From the NCBI GenBank assembly GCA_945860705.1, contig CAMART010000027.1, forward strand, positions 1-41,411: a stretch of DNA of 41,411 nt. The letters are read 5' to 3'. The notes below the pieces were generated by a model. The model worked only from the letters and a program-made list of their open reading frames with translations, searched no databases and was not told the origin of the DNA. Positions 34,364-41,411 of this stretch are shown piece by piece. Source of the stretch: Chitinophaga pinensis. Its GTDB lineage: Bacteria > Bacteroidota > Bacteroidia > Chitinophagales > CAMDFR01. Both the position numbers and the translations under genes were made by a program. Every line of letters starts with the position of its first letter. Within the stretch, counting starts at the first letter, position 1.

Positions 34364-37300
34364 ATGAAAAAAATTGTTTTAGGTGTTATATTTATTTTAC
34401 TAGTATTATTTGGACATAGTCAAAATCCTGGTAATATAGGTACTACTAATCTTACGGGTTGGTTTAAGCCTGATGCACTATCTATTGGCGCACTCAATAA
34501 CTGGACTACAACCTTTCCTACTGGAGGTGGAGCTATCACGGTATCAGATATTACTACACCATTTCCTATAGTTACCAATACGCCTACTGCATATACTTCT
34601 AACTACAACCATACAATTGATTTTACAGGAAATACAACCGGCTCAGATAAAGTTTTAGAAAATAATACCTTATTAAATTTATTGAATAATAATACTTCTA
34701 TTGGAACAGGCACTATGCTTTGCGTCTATTATTTGCCGGCAGGTAGAACTGGACATATGGTCATGTATCGCGAAGGTTCAGGTGGTAGTGTAGATGGTAT
34801 TCAGTTTAGAAATCTGGGAGTGAGTTGTCGTTTGGCATTAGGAACTACAGATAACATTAATGGCTCTAGAGATTATACAGAATCTAGAAGAACGGAGCTT
34901 ATCTCTTATCATGGCAATAAATCTGGGACAGGAACGATGTCCTTATTTCAAAAATCAAGACTTATTACTGGTGGTCCTGCATCATCTACTACAGGTGATT
35001 TAGGCTTGTATTTTGGTGCTAGAAAATCTGGCACTTTCAATGGTCACTTCGATGGATTTTTATCTGAAGTTATTTTTTATAATCAAAATTTGAATCCAAC
35101 TGAATACCAAAAAGTAAATACATACTTAGCAGTCAAATATGGTATTACATTAGACAATTTTGGTGGAGGAATAGCCGGTGATTATGTTGCCACTGATGGC
35201 AGATTGATTTGGGATGCTGATTTCTCAAGTGTTTACCACAAAAATATAATCGGTATCGGAAGAGATGATAATGAAGCATTACTTCAAAAACAATCGCATC
35301 AATTTGAAGATACTACTAGACTTTATATCAGTACGCTTCAAACAAACAATGATGATAATACAGGTACTTTTACAAATGATATATCTTATGTGATGCTTGG
35401 TGATAATAGAGGTATCATGTGCGAGTTTGCTAGCACAAACAACGAACAACCAAACTGTGGTCTTTATAGAAGAATCAATAGAGAGTGGAAACTAACAAAG
35501 ACTAATTTTTCTCAATCATTTAATACAGATATTACACTGAGTGCTTGTGCTTCACCTGCTACAATAAATGCAAGTGAAATAAAATTGCTTGTAGATGATG
35601 ATGGTGATTTTTCTACTGGTAGTACTCAAACATATTATAATGGTGATGGAACAGGGATTGTAATCACTTATACAAATCCTACTATCACTATATCAAATTT
35701 ATCGAATATACATTTTCCAAATGATAGTACAAAGTTTTTTACTATCATCATTAGACCTATAGTACCAGATACTATTGATATCAATAGTTGTACAAGCTAC
35801 ACAAGCCCAAGTGGAAGATTTACTTGGACTACTTCAGGTTTATATGCAGATACTTTAACTAGTTCTATCAGTTGTGATTCGGTAATTATGATAGATTTAA
35901 ACTTAGGTTCATCCATCAATGATACTATCTATCAAACTATATGTAGCAATCAGAGCTATCTTTTTAATGGTATAAATAGAAACACAAGTGGAGTATATTT
36001 AGATACTTTTAATCTAGGTATTTGTGATTCGTTTGCCACACTTATACTAAGTGTAAATAATACTGATACTGGGGCTATATCTCAGAATATCTGTAGTAAC
36101 CAAAGCTATCTATTTAATGGAATAAATTTAAATACTGCTGGAACTTATAGAGATACTTTATTAAATAGATTTGGATGTGACTCTACTGTCACTTTATATT
36201 TGACTATAAAATCTACTAGTACTAGAACTATCAATGCTACTATTTGTAGTAATCAATCTTATTTATTCAATGGAATAAATAGAAATACTAGTGGAATATA
36301 TTTAGATACTTTTATAAATAGTGTTGGATGTGACTCAGTAGTAACGCTCAACCTAACTGTAAATCCAACAAATACAGGTACTATCAATGCATCAATTTGT
36401 AGTAATCAGTTTTATTTATTTAATGGAGTGAATAGAAATACCACAGGAACATATATTGATACTTTTGCAAGTAGTAATGGATGCGACTCAGTAGTGACGC
36501 TCAACCTTACTGTAAACCCAACAACTACTGGAACAATCAATGCTACTATTTGTAGCAATCAGTTTTATTTATTTAATGGAGTGAATAGAAATACTACTGG
36601 AACTTATATTGATACTTTTGCTAGTAGCAATGGATGCGACTCGGTAGTAACTCTTAATCTTACTGTAAATCCTACAGCTATAGGCACGATTAACCAAAGT
36701 ATCTGCAATGGACAGACCTATTTATTTAATGGCCTCAATCAAAGCACTAGCGGAACATATAGAGACACTTTAATAGCTTTGAATGGATGTGATTCTGTAG
36801 TTAGTTTAATTTTGACAGTAATTGCTCCAAGCACTACAACTATCAATCAAAATATATGTAATGGATTTACATACTTATTCAATGGAATAAATTTAGCTAC
36901 TAGTGGTATTTATAAAGATACCTTTACAAATATCATTGGTTGTGATTCAATTGTTACATTAAACCTCTTTGTTTCACCAAGACTAAGTGGTACGATCAAT
37001 ACTTCTAGATGTAATGGTCAGACTTATTTATTCAATGGAGTGAACCTGACTACTGCAGGAACATATGAAGATACCTTGATTAGTGTATTAGGTTGCGATT
37101 CATTTGTAACTTTAAATCTTTCTTATAATTCTATTTATACTATATCAATATATGATACACTTTGTGAAGGTGAAAGTATCATATTCAATTCTTCTGTTTT
37201 GGATAGTTCTGGAATCTATACTGCAAATCTGAGTAGCATATATGGATGCGATAGTACTATCAACTTAAATCTACTCGTATATCCAAAACCGAATGTAAAA

Positions 37301-37795
37301 ATAAATAGTGGTAATGATACTACCATCACTGCTGGTGAGAGTATTCGATTAGTAGCTAGTGGAGCTTATACCTATTTCTGGTATGATGCAAGTACTTCTG
37401 CAATACTGAGCCTCACTCCTACTATAGATGCAACCTATTTTGTGATAGGTACCGATAGCAATCTATGTGAAAATACCGATACTATTAATGTATATATCAA
37501 AGAATTGAAAGATACATCTAATATGGTATTGCCTTCTGCATTTAGTCCTAATGGTGATGGAATCAATGATATTTTCAAGATATTAAAAACATATAACTTT
37601 ACTCTAGAAGAGTTTACTATATTCAATAGATGGGGTGAAATGATTTTTAGTACTAATGATATAGAAGTAGGTTGGGATGGCAAATTCAGAGAGCGTATGC
37701 AAGCGATAGGCACCTATGTATATTATATCACAGGCAAATCTATCCAAAGCAAAACTACTAGAACATATACTGGAACGGTGACTTTGATAAGGTAA
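34364..37795 (+). CDS. Large repeat-containing surface protein with gliding-motility-type (type B) type IX sorting domain
   Basis: 1143 residues. Signal peptide MKKIVLGVIFILLVLFGHSQ. Residues ~25-260 form a concanavalin/LamG-like domain (GHFDGFLSEVIFYNQNL, then YLAVKYGITLDN), as in Bacteroidota adhesins. About ten ~51-residue repeats follow (~468-975): Cys-x-x-x-x-x-Tyr-Leu-Phe-Asn-Gly, then SGTYxDT, then GCDSVVTLNLTV, each with two cysteines likely paired. A short beta domain precedes the C-terminal ~95 residues, which carry SAFSPNGDGINDIFKI, FTIFNRWGEMIF and GTYVYYITGK, the type B (CHU_C/gliding-motility-associated) signal. Exported and probably surface-attached; an adhesin by inference. 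Confidence 0.9.
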   Translation: MKKIVLGVIFILLVLFGHSQNPGNIGTTNLTGWFKPDALSIGALNNWTTTFPTGGGAITVSDITTPFPIVTNTPTAYTSNYNHTIDFTGNTTGSDKVLENNTLLNLLNNNTSIGTGTMLCVYYLPAGRTGHMVMYREGSGGSVDGIQFRNLGVSCRLALGTTDNINGSRDYTESRRTELISYHGNKSGTGTMSLFQKSRLITGGPASSTTGDLGLYFGARKSGTFNGHFDGFLSEVIFYNQNLNPTEYQKVNTYLAVKYGITLDNFGGGIAGDYVATDGRLIWDADFSSVYHKNIIGIGRDDNEALLQKQSHQFEDTTRLYISTLQTNNDDNTGTFTNDISYVMLGDNRGIMCEFASTNNEQPNCGLYRRINREWKLTKTNFSQSFNTDITLSACASPATINASEIKLLVDDDGDFSTGSTQTYYNGDGTGIVITYTNPTITISNLSNIHFPNDSTKFFTIIIRPIVPDTIDINSCTSYTSPSGRFTWTTSGLYADTLTSSISCDSVIMIDLNLGSSINDTIYQTICSNQSYLFNGINRNTSGVYLDTFNLGICDSFATLILSVNNTDTGAISQNICSNQSYLFNGINLNTAGTYRDTLLNRFGCDSTVTLYLTIKSTSTRTINATICSNQSYLFNGINRNTSGIYLDTFINSVGCDSVVTLNLTVNPTNTGTINASICSNQFYLFNGVNRNTTGTYIDTFASSNGCDSVVTLNLTVNPTTTGTINATICSNQFYLFNGVNRNTTGTYIDTFASSNGCDSVVTLNLTVNPTAIGTINQSICNGQTYLFNGLNQSTSGTYRDTLIALNGCDSVVSLILTVIAPSTTTINQNICNGFTYLFNGINLATSGIYKDTFTNIIGCDSIVTLNLFVSPRLSGTINTSRCNGQTYLFNGVNLTTAGTYEDTLISVLGCDSFVTLNLSYNSIYTISIYDTLCEGESIIFNSSVLDSSGIYTANLSSIYGCDSTINLNLLVYPKPNVKINSGNDTTITAGESIRLVASGAYTYFWYDASTSAILSLTPTIDATYFVIGTDSNLCENTDTINVYIKELKDTSNMVLPSAFSPNGDGINDIFKILKTYNFTLEEFTIFNRWGEMIFSTNDIEVGWDGKFRERMQAIGTYVYYITGKSIQSKTTRTYTGTVTLIR
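35763..37281 (+). repeat. About ten tandem ~153-bp units inside the adhesin gene
   Basis: Units share codons for TYLFNG, GTYxDT and GCDSVVTLNL. Units starting near 36379 and 36532 are almost identical in protein but differ at many third positions, which suggests old duplications held by selection rather than a recent slip. The first and last units are the most diverged. Confidence 0.85.
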
Positions 37796-37800
37796 AAAAA

Positions 37801-38799
37801 TTATACTATCTGATATCCGACAGCTTTTGCAACAGGTTCTATAGATTTGTATAGGTTTCTAAACTCCTCAAAGTTGAGTTGCTGTGATGCATCGCTTTTT
37901 GCCACTTTGGGATTTGGATGAGTTTCTATGAGTAGTCCGTCTATACCCATAGCTGTGCAGGCTCTAGTAAGGTCTGCTACTCCATATGCATAGCCCATAG
38001 CATGGCTCGGGTCAAGTATGATTGGTAGATTGGTATACTCTTTTAGATAGGCTACTCCACAAAGGTCTAGGGTAAATCTAGTTTTTGTTTCGAATGTACG
38101 TATACCTCTCTCGCAAAGAGCTACATTGGGATTGCCACCACTCAATATAAATTCGCTAGCTTGTACAAACTCCTGAAGTGTAGTACCAAAGCCACGTTTG
38201 AGTAAAATTGGTTTTTGTATGGAGCCACATTTTCTGAGAATGCCTTGGTCGTACATAGCCTTAGCTCCTATCTGTACTATATCGCTATACTCAATAATAT
38301 CATCGATATGTGTAGAATCTCGCACTTCTGTGATAATGGCTAAGCCGTATTTTTCGCGCATACGAGCGAGAAGTTTGAGCCCATCTAATCCCATGCCCTG
38401 AAATGAATAAGGAGATGTACGTGGCTTGTAACAGCCTGCACGAAGCACTTTCACGCCTAACTCAACACATAACTCAGCACAGGCGGTGATTTGCTCTTCG
38501 CTCTCTACGGAGCATGGACCAGTAATCATTACATTGTTTTTGGTTTCGCCTCCTATAGTGACTTCTCCAAGTTTCAAAGTACGTTTGCCATTCATATATT
38601 TTTTGCTGGAGAGTTGCATATCGCTATCCATATAAAAACTCTCTTTTGTATGCGCTTGCAAATAATCTGGCACTTCTTTTAGTGCAGATGGAGTCACTAA
38701 AATATCTACTCCATTTTGGGTGAGTCTGATAGATTGAGATTTTTCTGCTAACTGCGCAATAGTATCTGTGGGTGTATTTGATTTTAAATGTATGATCAT
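37801..38799 (-). CDS. aroF: 3-deoxy-7-phosphoheptulonate (DAHP) synthase, type I-beta
   Basis: 332 residues. Condenses phosphoenolpyruvate and erythrose 4-phosphate, the first step to aromatic amino acids. The N-terminal ~70 residues form the ferredoxin-like regulatory domain seen in Thermotoga-type enzymes. The barrel carries ITGPCSVES, AGCYKPRTSPYSFQG, LLKRGFG, CERGIRTFE and LDPSHAMGY. The KPRTSPYSFQG motif separates it from the related KDO-8-phosphate synthases. Its start overlaps the upstream epimerase/CBS gene by 4 bases, so the two are translationally coupled. It converges on the adhesin gene, with stops 5 bases apart. Confidence 0.93.
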   Translation of the reverse strand: MIIHLKSNTPTDTIAQLAEKSQSIRLTQNGVDILVTPSALKEVPDYLQAHTKESFYMDSDMQLSSKKYMNGKRTLKLGEVTIGGETKNNVMITGPCSVESEEQITACAELCVELGVKVLRAGCYKPRTSPYSFQGMGLDGLKLLARMREKYGLAIITEVRDSTHIDDIIEYSDIVQIGAKAMYDQGILRKCGSIQKPILLKRGFGTTLQEFVQASEFILSGGNPNVALCERGIRTFETKTRFTLDLCGVAYLKEYTNLPIILDPSHAMGYAYGVADLTRACTAMGIDGLLIETHPNPKVAKSDASQQLNFEEFRNLYKSIEPVAKAVGYQIV

Positions 38800-39803
38800 G
38801 ATTCGCCTTTTATTAAATGATTGAATGTGACTGCACCTTTGAGTATATTTTTTTCGTCCACTACGGGTATAAAAAGTATAGTGAAAGGGAGTTTTTTTAT
38901 TTGCTGTAGCATCTCGTGTATGCTATATGTTTGGTAGGTTTTGATAGGGTGTATATTGATGATATCTCGTGCTTTTATTGCTTGAAGGTTTTGCATATTT
39001 TTGATGATACCTCTGCGCAAATCTGCATTGCTCGTGATACCTGCAAACTCATTTTCTTTGTCTGTAAATAAAACAAAACCTAACTTGAAATTTTCCATAG
39101 TAGTGACAATAGACTCAAAGCTACATTGTCTGATATCTAGTACTGGCAACTCTTCTATAGGTATCATAAAATCTTTAATCAAAAAAGAGGAAGTATTTTC
39201 TGCAACTTTTAAGCTAAAAAGTGCTGCACCGATATGTTCATGCTTGAGCAAATATGAACCCGATACACTAGAGTAAACGCCTAAGTCTCTAAGAATAAAA
39301 GATACCTCTGCATTGACTCCTCCATCTACATGGATACGCTTGTCTGGATATTTATTTTTAAAATTTCTTATTTTTCTAAAAGTATCTGTATTGAATGCAC
39401 CACCACTCTGGCCAGGTGTGGTGGTCATGAGTAAAATAAAGCTACAAGCATCTGCATATTGGTCAAATACATCTATGGGAGTATCGTTCATTATAGCTAA
39501 ACCCATTTCTGAATTCTTTATTTGAGGGAAAGTGAAATTTGTTGGTAGATTTTCGTACTGAAATGTAACCCACTCAACAGGATTTTCTTTTAGATAAGGT
39601 ATGTATTTTTCTGGTGTGGATGTGATTATATGAAGGTCTATAAGGGTATCGCTATTCTTATTGATAGTTTTTATATCTTCAAAAACAGCTACATCATCAT
39701 TACAATCTATATGAAATGCATCTATTTGATATGCATCTAACTCTTTTACTAAGTCTTCTATGCTTCTATTTTTGTCGGAGTAAAGAGATGCGGATATCTT
39801 CAT
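38796..39803 (-). CDS. Ribulose-phosphate 3-epimerase-like barrel fused to a KdsD-like CBS pair
   Basis: 335 residues. Residues 1-205 follow the ribulose-5-phosphate 3-epimerase barrel: MKISASLY, then the metal pair His31 and Asp33 in FHID, His58 in DLHII, the phosphate-side loop MTTTPGQSGGAF (126-137) and Asp160 in HVDGGVN. All four metal/catalytic positions are present, but helix and loop lengths are shorter than usual and the GxFVPN segment is absent. Residues ~208-335 are two CBS domains with GITSNADLRRGI (255-266), like the GIFTDGDLRR of arabinose-5-phosphate isomerase (KdsD). It overlaps the DAHP synthase start by 4 bases. Inferred: a sugar-phosphate epimerase or related enzyme regulated by a nucleotide or sugar ligand. 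Confidence 0.78.
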   Translation of the reverse strand: MKISASLYSDKNRSIEDLVKELDAYQIDAFHIDCNDDVAVFEDIKTINKNSDTLIDLHIITSTPEKYIPYLKENPVEWVTFQYENLPTNFTFPQIKNSEMGLAIMNDTPIDVFDQYADACSFILLMTTTPGQSGGAFNTDTFRKIRNFKNKYPDKRIHVDGGVNAEVSFILRDLGVYSSVSGSYLLKHEHIGAALFSLKVAENTSSFLIKDFMIPIEELPVLDIRQCSFESIVTTMENFKLGFVLFTDKENEFAGITSNADLRRGIIKNMQNLQAIKARDIINIHPIKTYQTYSIHEMLQQIKKLPFTILFIPVVDEKNILKGAVTFNHLIKGES

Positions 39804-39816
39804 ATTTTATAGATAA

Positions 39817-39824
39817 CAAAGGTA
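39817..39824 (-). promoter_or_regulatory. -7 box TACCTTTG for the epimerase/CBS-aroF pair
   Basis: Minus strand matches TAnnTTTG, 13 bases before the ATG at 39803. Confidence 0.5.
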
Positions 39825-39993
39825 TTGTGCAATTTGCAAATTAGCAAATTAGCTTATTATATAATATGATTATCTAAAAACGAGTGCAATGTTGCCTTAG
39901 TAGATTTCTTCTATATTCAAACAAAAAGAAAGAAGTACAAAGAATGTATAATGGATTTTTGAATTCTTAAAAACAATAGTTATATAAGTTATA

Positions 39994-40029
39994 AAAAAAA
40001 TGCTTTTACAGATCGTAAAAGCATTTTTT
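39994..40029. terminator. Rho-independent terminator
   Basis: Stem TGCTTTTAC / GTAAAAGCA (40001-40009, 40015-40023) with loop AGATC, flanked by A and T runs. It lies just after the DUF1573 stop on the minus strand. Confidence 0.88.
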
Positions 40030-40049
40030 ATTAATTATTATTATATCAG

Positions 40050-40511
40050 TTATTCTGGTGAAAGCATATTGCCTTCTTTTACTGGCACTGTATTTTTCTC
40101 AGGTATCGTATTTACTTTACCTTTGATGTATATCACTTTTGCCTCTTCAGAAGCATTAGATGTGATCGTGATTGATTTTGTAAATGGTCCTGGTCTACCT
40201 TGTGTGTTATATGTCACTAATATTTTGCCTTCTTGACCTGGAAGAACTGGTTCTTTTGGCCATGATGGAGTGGTACATCCACAAGAAGCTTTCACATTTG
40301 TAAGTATTAACGGTTCTTTTCCAGTATTTTTAAATACAAATTCATGTTTAGCTTGAGGGCCTTCATCTAAATCTTTAAAATCAAATTCACTTTCTTTAAA
40401 TTCAATTTTTGGAGCATTTGGGTTTACTACTTTAGTACCTTCTCCGGTTTGAGCAGATGCGCTCAAAAAACAAATCATAAAAAATGTTGCGATTAGAATA
40501 TTGTTTTTCAT
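40050..40511 (-). CDS. Exported DUF1573 protein
   Basis: 153 residues. Signal peptide MKNNILIATFFMICFLSASAQ, then one DUF1573 domain, an Ig-like fold: FDFKDLDEGPQAKHEFVFKN, LTNVKASCGCTTPSW, GKILVTYNTQGRPG, FTKSITITSNA. The CGCT motif and length are typical. Common in Bacteroidota envelopes, with no proven function. Monocistronic, between promoter box 40534-40541 and terminator 39994-40029. Confidence 0.9.
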   Translation of the reverse strand: MKNNILIATFFMICFLSASAQTGEGTKVVNPNAPKIEFKESEFDFKDLDEGPQAKHEFVFKNTGKEPLILTNVKASCGCTTPSWPKEPVLPGQEGKILVTYNTQGRPGPFTKSITITSNASEEAKVIYIKGKVNTIPEKNTVPVKEGNMLSPE

Positions 40512-40533
40512 TGTACTTTTATTTTATTTATTG

Positions 40534-40541
40534 CAAATTTA
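40534..40541 (-). promoter_or_regulatory. -7 box TAAATTTG for the DUF1573 gene
   Basis: Minus strand matches TAnnTTTG, 22 bases before the ATG at 40511. Confidence 0.5.
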
Positions 40542-40604
40542 TTTAATATTTGACTTACTGCAATGAATATGCAAATTAAATATTTAAAAAATGTAGATTC
40601 TTAT

Positions 40605-40612
40605 TAAATTTG
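40605..40612 (+). promoter_or_regulatory. -7 box TAAATTTG for the second E1 gene
   Basis: Perfect TAnnTTTG, 17 bases before the ATG at 40630. Confidence 0.5.
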
Positions 40613-40629
40613 CACAAAATAGTTGTTAT

Positions 40630-41411
40630 ATGCAGGAGTCGGTAAATAATACAGAAAAGATAAGTTTTGATACTTTTAAAAATTCAGTTTTAGAAGATTA
40701 TAAAATAGCCTGCTTGAGTAGAGAAGCCAGCCTTATGGGTAGAAAAGAAGTACTTACCGGCAAAGCAAAATTTGGAATATTTGGGGATGGTAAGGAGTTG
40801 GCTCAAATAGCTTTGGCAAAAAATTTTAAAAATGGGGATTTTAGAAGTGGCTATTATCGAGATCAAACTTGGATGCTAGCTAGCGAAATAACGAATCTAG
40901 AACAATATTTTGCACAATTATATGCTATACCTGATGTAAAAGAAGAGCCTGCAAGTGCTGGTAGACAGATGAATGGACATTTCGCATCTAGAAGTTTAGA
41001 TGAAAAAGGGCAGTGGAAAAATCTAACAACTCAAAAAAACAGTGCTTCAGATACCTCTCCTACAGCCTCTCAGATGGTTCGTGCGGTAGGTTTGGCTCAG
41101 GCATCAAAGATGTATAGAAACAATCCAGAGCTCAAAAACTATCCTCAATTTTCGAATAATGGTGATGAAGTTGTTTTCACTTCTATTGGTGATGCTTCTA
41201 CTTCAGAAGGTGTATTTTGGGAAGCGGTAAATGCCATAGGAGTAATGAAAGTACCTGCTGCTATCAGTATTTGGGATGATGGATACGGTATATCTGTACC
41301 AAGAAAATACCAAACCACCAAAGGTTCAATTTCCGAATCGCTTAGTGGTATGAGACTCAATGAAAATAACGAAGGATTTGACATATATGTAGTGAGAGGT
41401 TGGGATTATGC
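40630..41411 (+). CDS. Second 2-oxoacid dehydrogenase E1-type protein (3' end outside window)
   Basis: The first 260 residues of an E1-alpha-like enzyme, open to the window edge. Opening SREASLMGRKEVLTGKAKFG, then FRSGYYRDQTWMLA and SAGRQMNGHFASR. The thiamine diphosphate region reads SIGDASTSEGVFWEAVNAIG followed by WDDGYGISVP. Compared with the canonical GDG...NN pattern, this gives GDA and DDG. Probably the N-terminal part of the ~800-residue alpha/beta fused E1 found in Bacteroidota, distinct from the 691-residue fusion at 26009-28084. The two share little sequence beyond the fold. Substrate not predictable. Confidence 0.85.
   Translation, partial: MQESVNNTEKISFDTFKNSVLEDYKIACLSREASLMGRKEVLTGKAKFGIFGDGKELAQIALAKNFKNGDFRSGYYRDQTWMLASEITNLEQYFAQLYAIPDVKEEPASAGRQMNGHFASRSLDEKGQWKNLTTQKNSASDTSPTASQMVRAVGLAQASKMYRNNPELKNYPQFSNNGDEVVFTSIGDASTSEGVFWEAVNAIGVMKVPAAISIWDDGYGISVPRKYQTTKGSISESLSGMRLNENNEGFDIYVVRGWDY

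Larger units (their letters stand above)
39804..40049. other. Intergenic spacer
   Basis: 246 bases without a gene. It holds the promoter box at 39817-39824, a short tandem GCAAATTA repeat (39836-39853) and the terminator at 39994-40029. Nothing else recognised. Confidence 0.6.

Noticed and set aside
35763-37281. CRISPR-like regularly spaced repeats
   Set aside because: The repeats are in-frame coding units with conserved Cys and Tyr residues and no unique spacers.
37801-38799. KDO-8-phosphate synthase
   Set aside because: The KPRTSPYSFQG motif and N-terminal regulatory domain mark DAHP synthase, despite the KdsD-like CBS module next door.

Overview
The window is AT-rich (roughly 30% GC by eye) and looks like a chromosome piece from a free-living member of the Bacteroidota, probably near Chitinophagales/Sphingobacteriales. 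Evidence: three secreted proteins with type IX secretion C-terminal signals (one of the gliding-motility class), a DUF4476 protein, a BT_3928-type DoxX-like protein, fused E1 alpha/beta 2-oxoacid dehydrogenases, near absence of Shine-Dalgarno sequences, and many copies of the Bacteroidota -7 promoter box TAnnTTTG. No phage, insertion sequence, rRNA or CRISPR is visible.

Layout. 1-3589: the end of a biosynthetic operon whose three genes form a proline-to-pyrrole set: an L-prolyl-AMP ligase-like adenylation enzyme (cut by the window edge), a prolyl-carrier dehydrogenase-like flavoprotein, and a flavin halogenase-like protein. 3594-5706: methyltransferase, SDR-type threonine dehydrogenase and thioredoxin-like lipoprotein. 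5829-7757: an integron-type gene cassette with a strong attC-like site and no integrase in view, then a dispersed two-hairpin repeat and a ClbS/DfsB-family gene. 7922-11262: DUF4476 protein, GT2 glycosyltransferase and biotin carboxylase. 11325-18742: BT_3928 protein, a DUF433/DUF5615 toxin-antitoxin pair, a stand-alone DUF4347-like protein, an ABC exporter with fabD, folE with a QueD-family gene, and a divergent futalosine-hydrolase-like gene. 18751-24473: DUF4442 protein, a TPR histidine kinase, a small basic protein and two type IX clients. 24474-25974: a second attC-like hairpin, a second copy of the dispersed repeat and two unknown genes. 26009-37795: fused E1, a hydrolase-TPR protein, tRNA-Leu(GAG), then an operon of BadF-type kinase, secreted unknown, M16 peptidase and a giant repeat adhesin. 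37801-41411: DAHP synthase overlapping an unusual ribulose-phosphate-epimerase/CBS fusion, a DUF1573 protein and the start of a second fused E1.

The most interesting items are: (1) the pyrrole/halogenase set, whose adenylation pocket reads D-L-F-Y-L-A-L-V-C, essentially the PltF/RedM/AnaC proline code; (2) the integron cassette, whose first ten bases are exactly complementary to the R'' box at its far end; (3) an epimerase-like TIM barrel carrying a KdsD-style CBS pair, next to DAHP synthase; (4) four promoters so close to the start codon that the mRNAs should be leaderless or nearly so.
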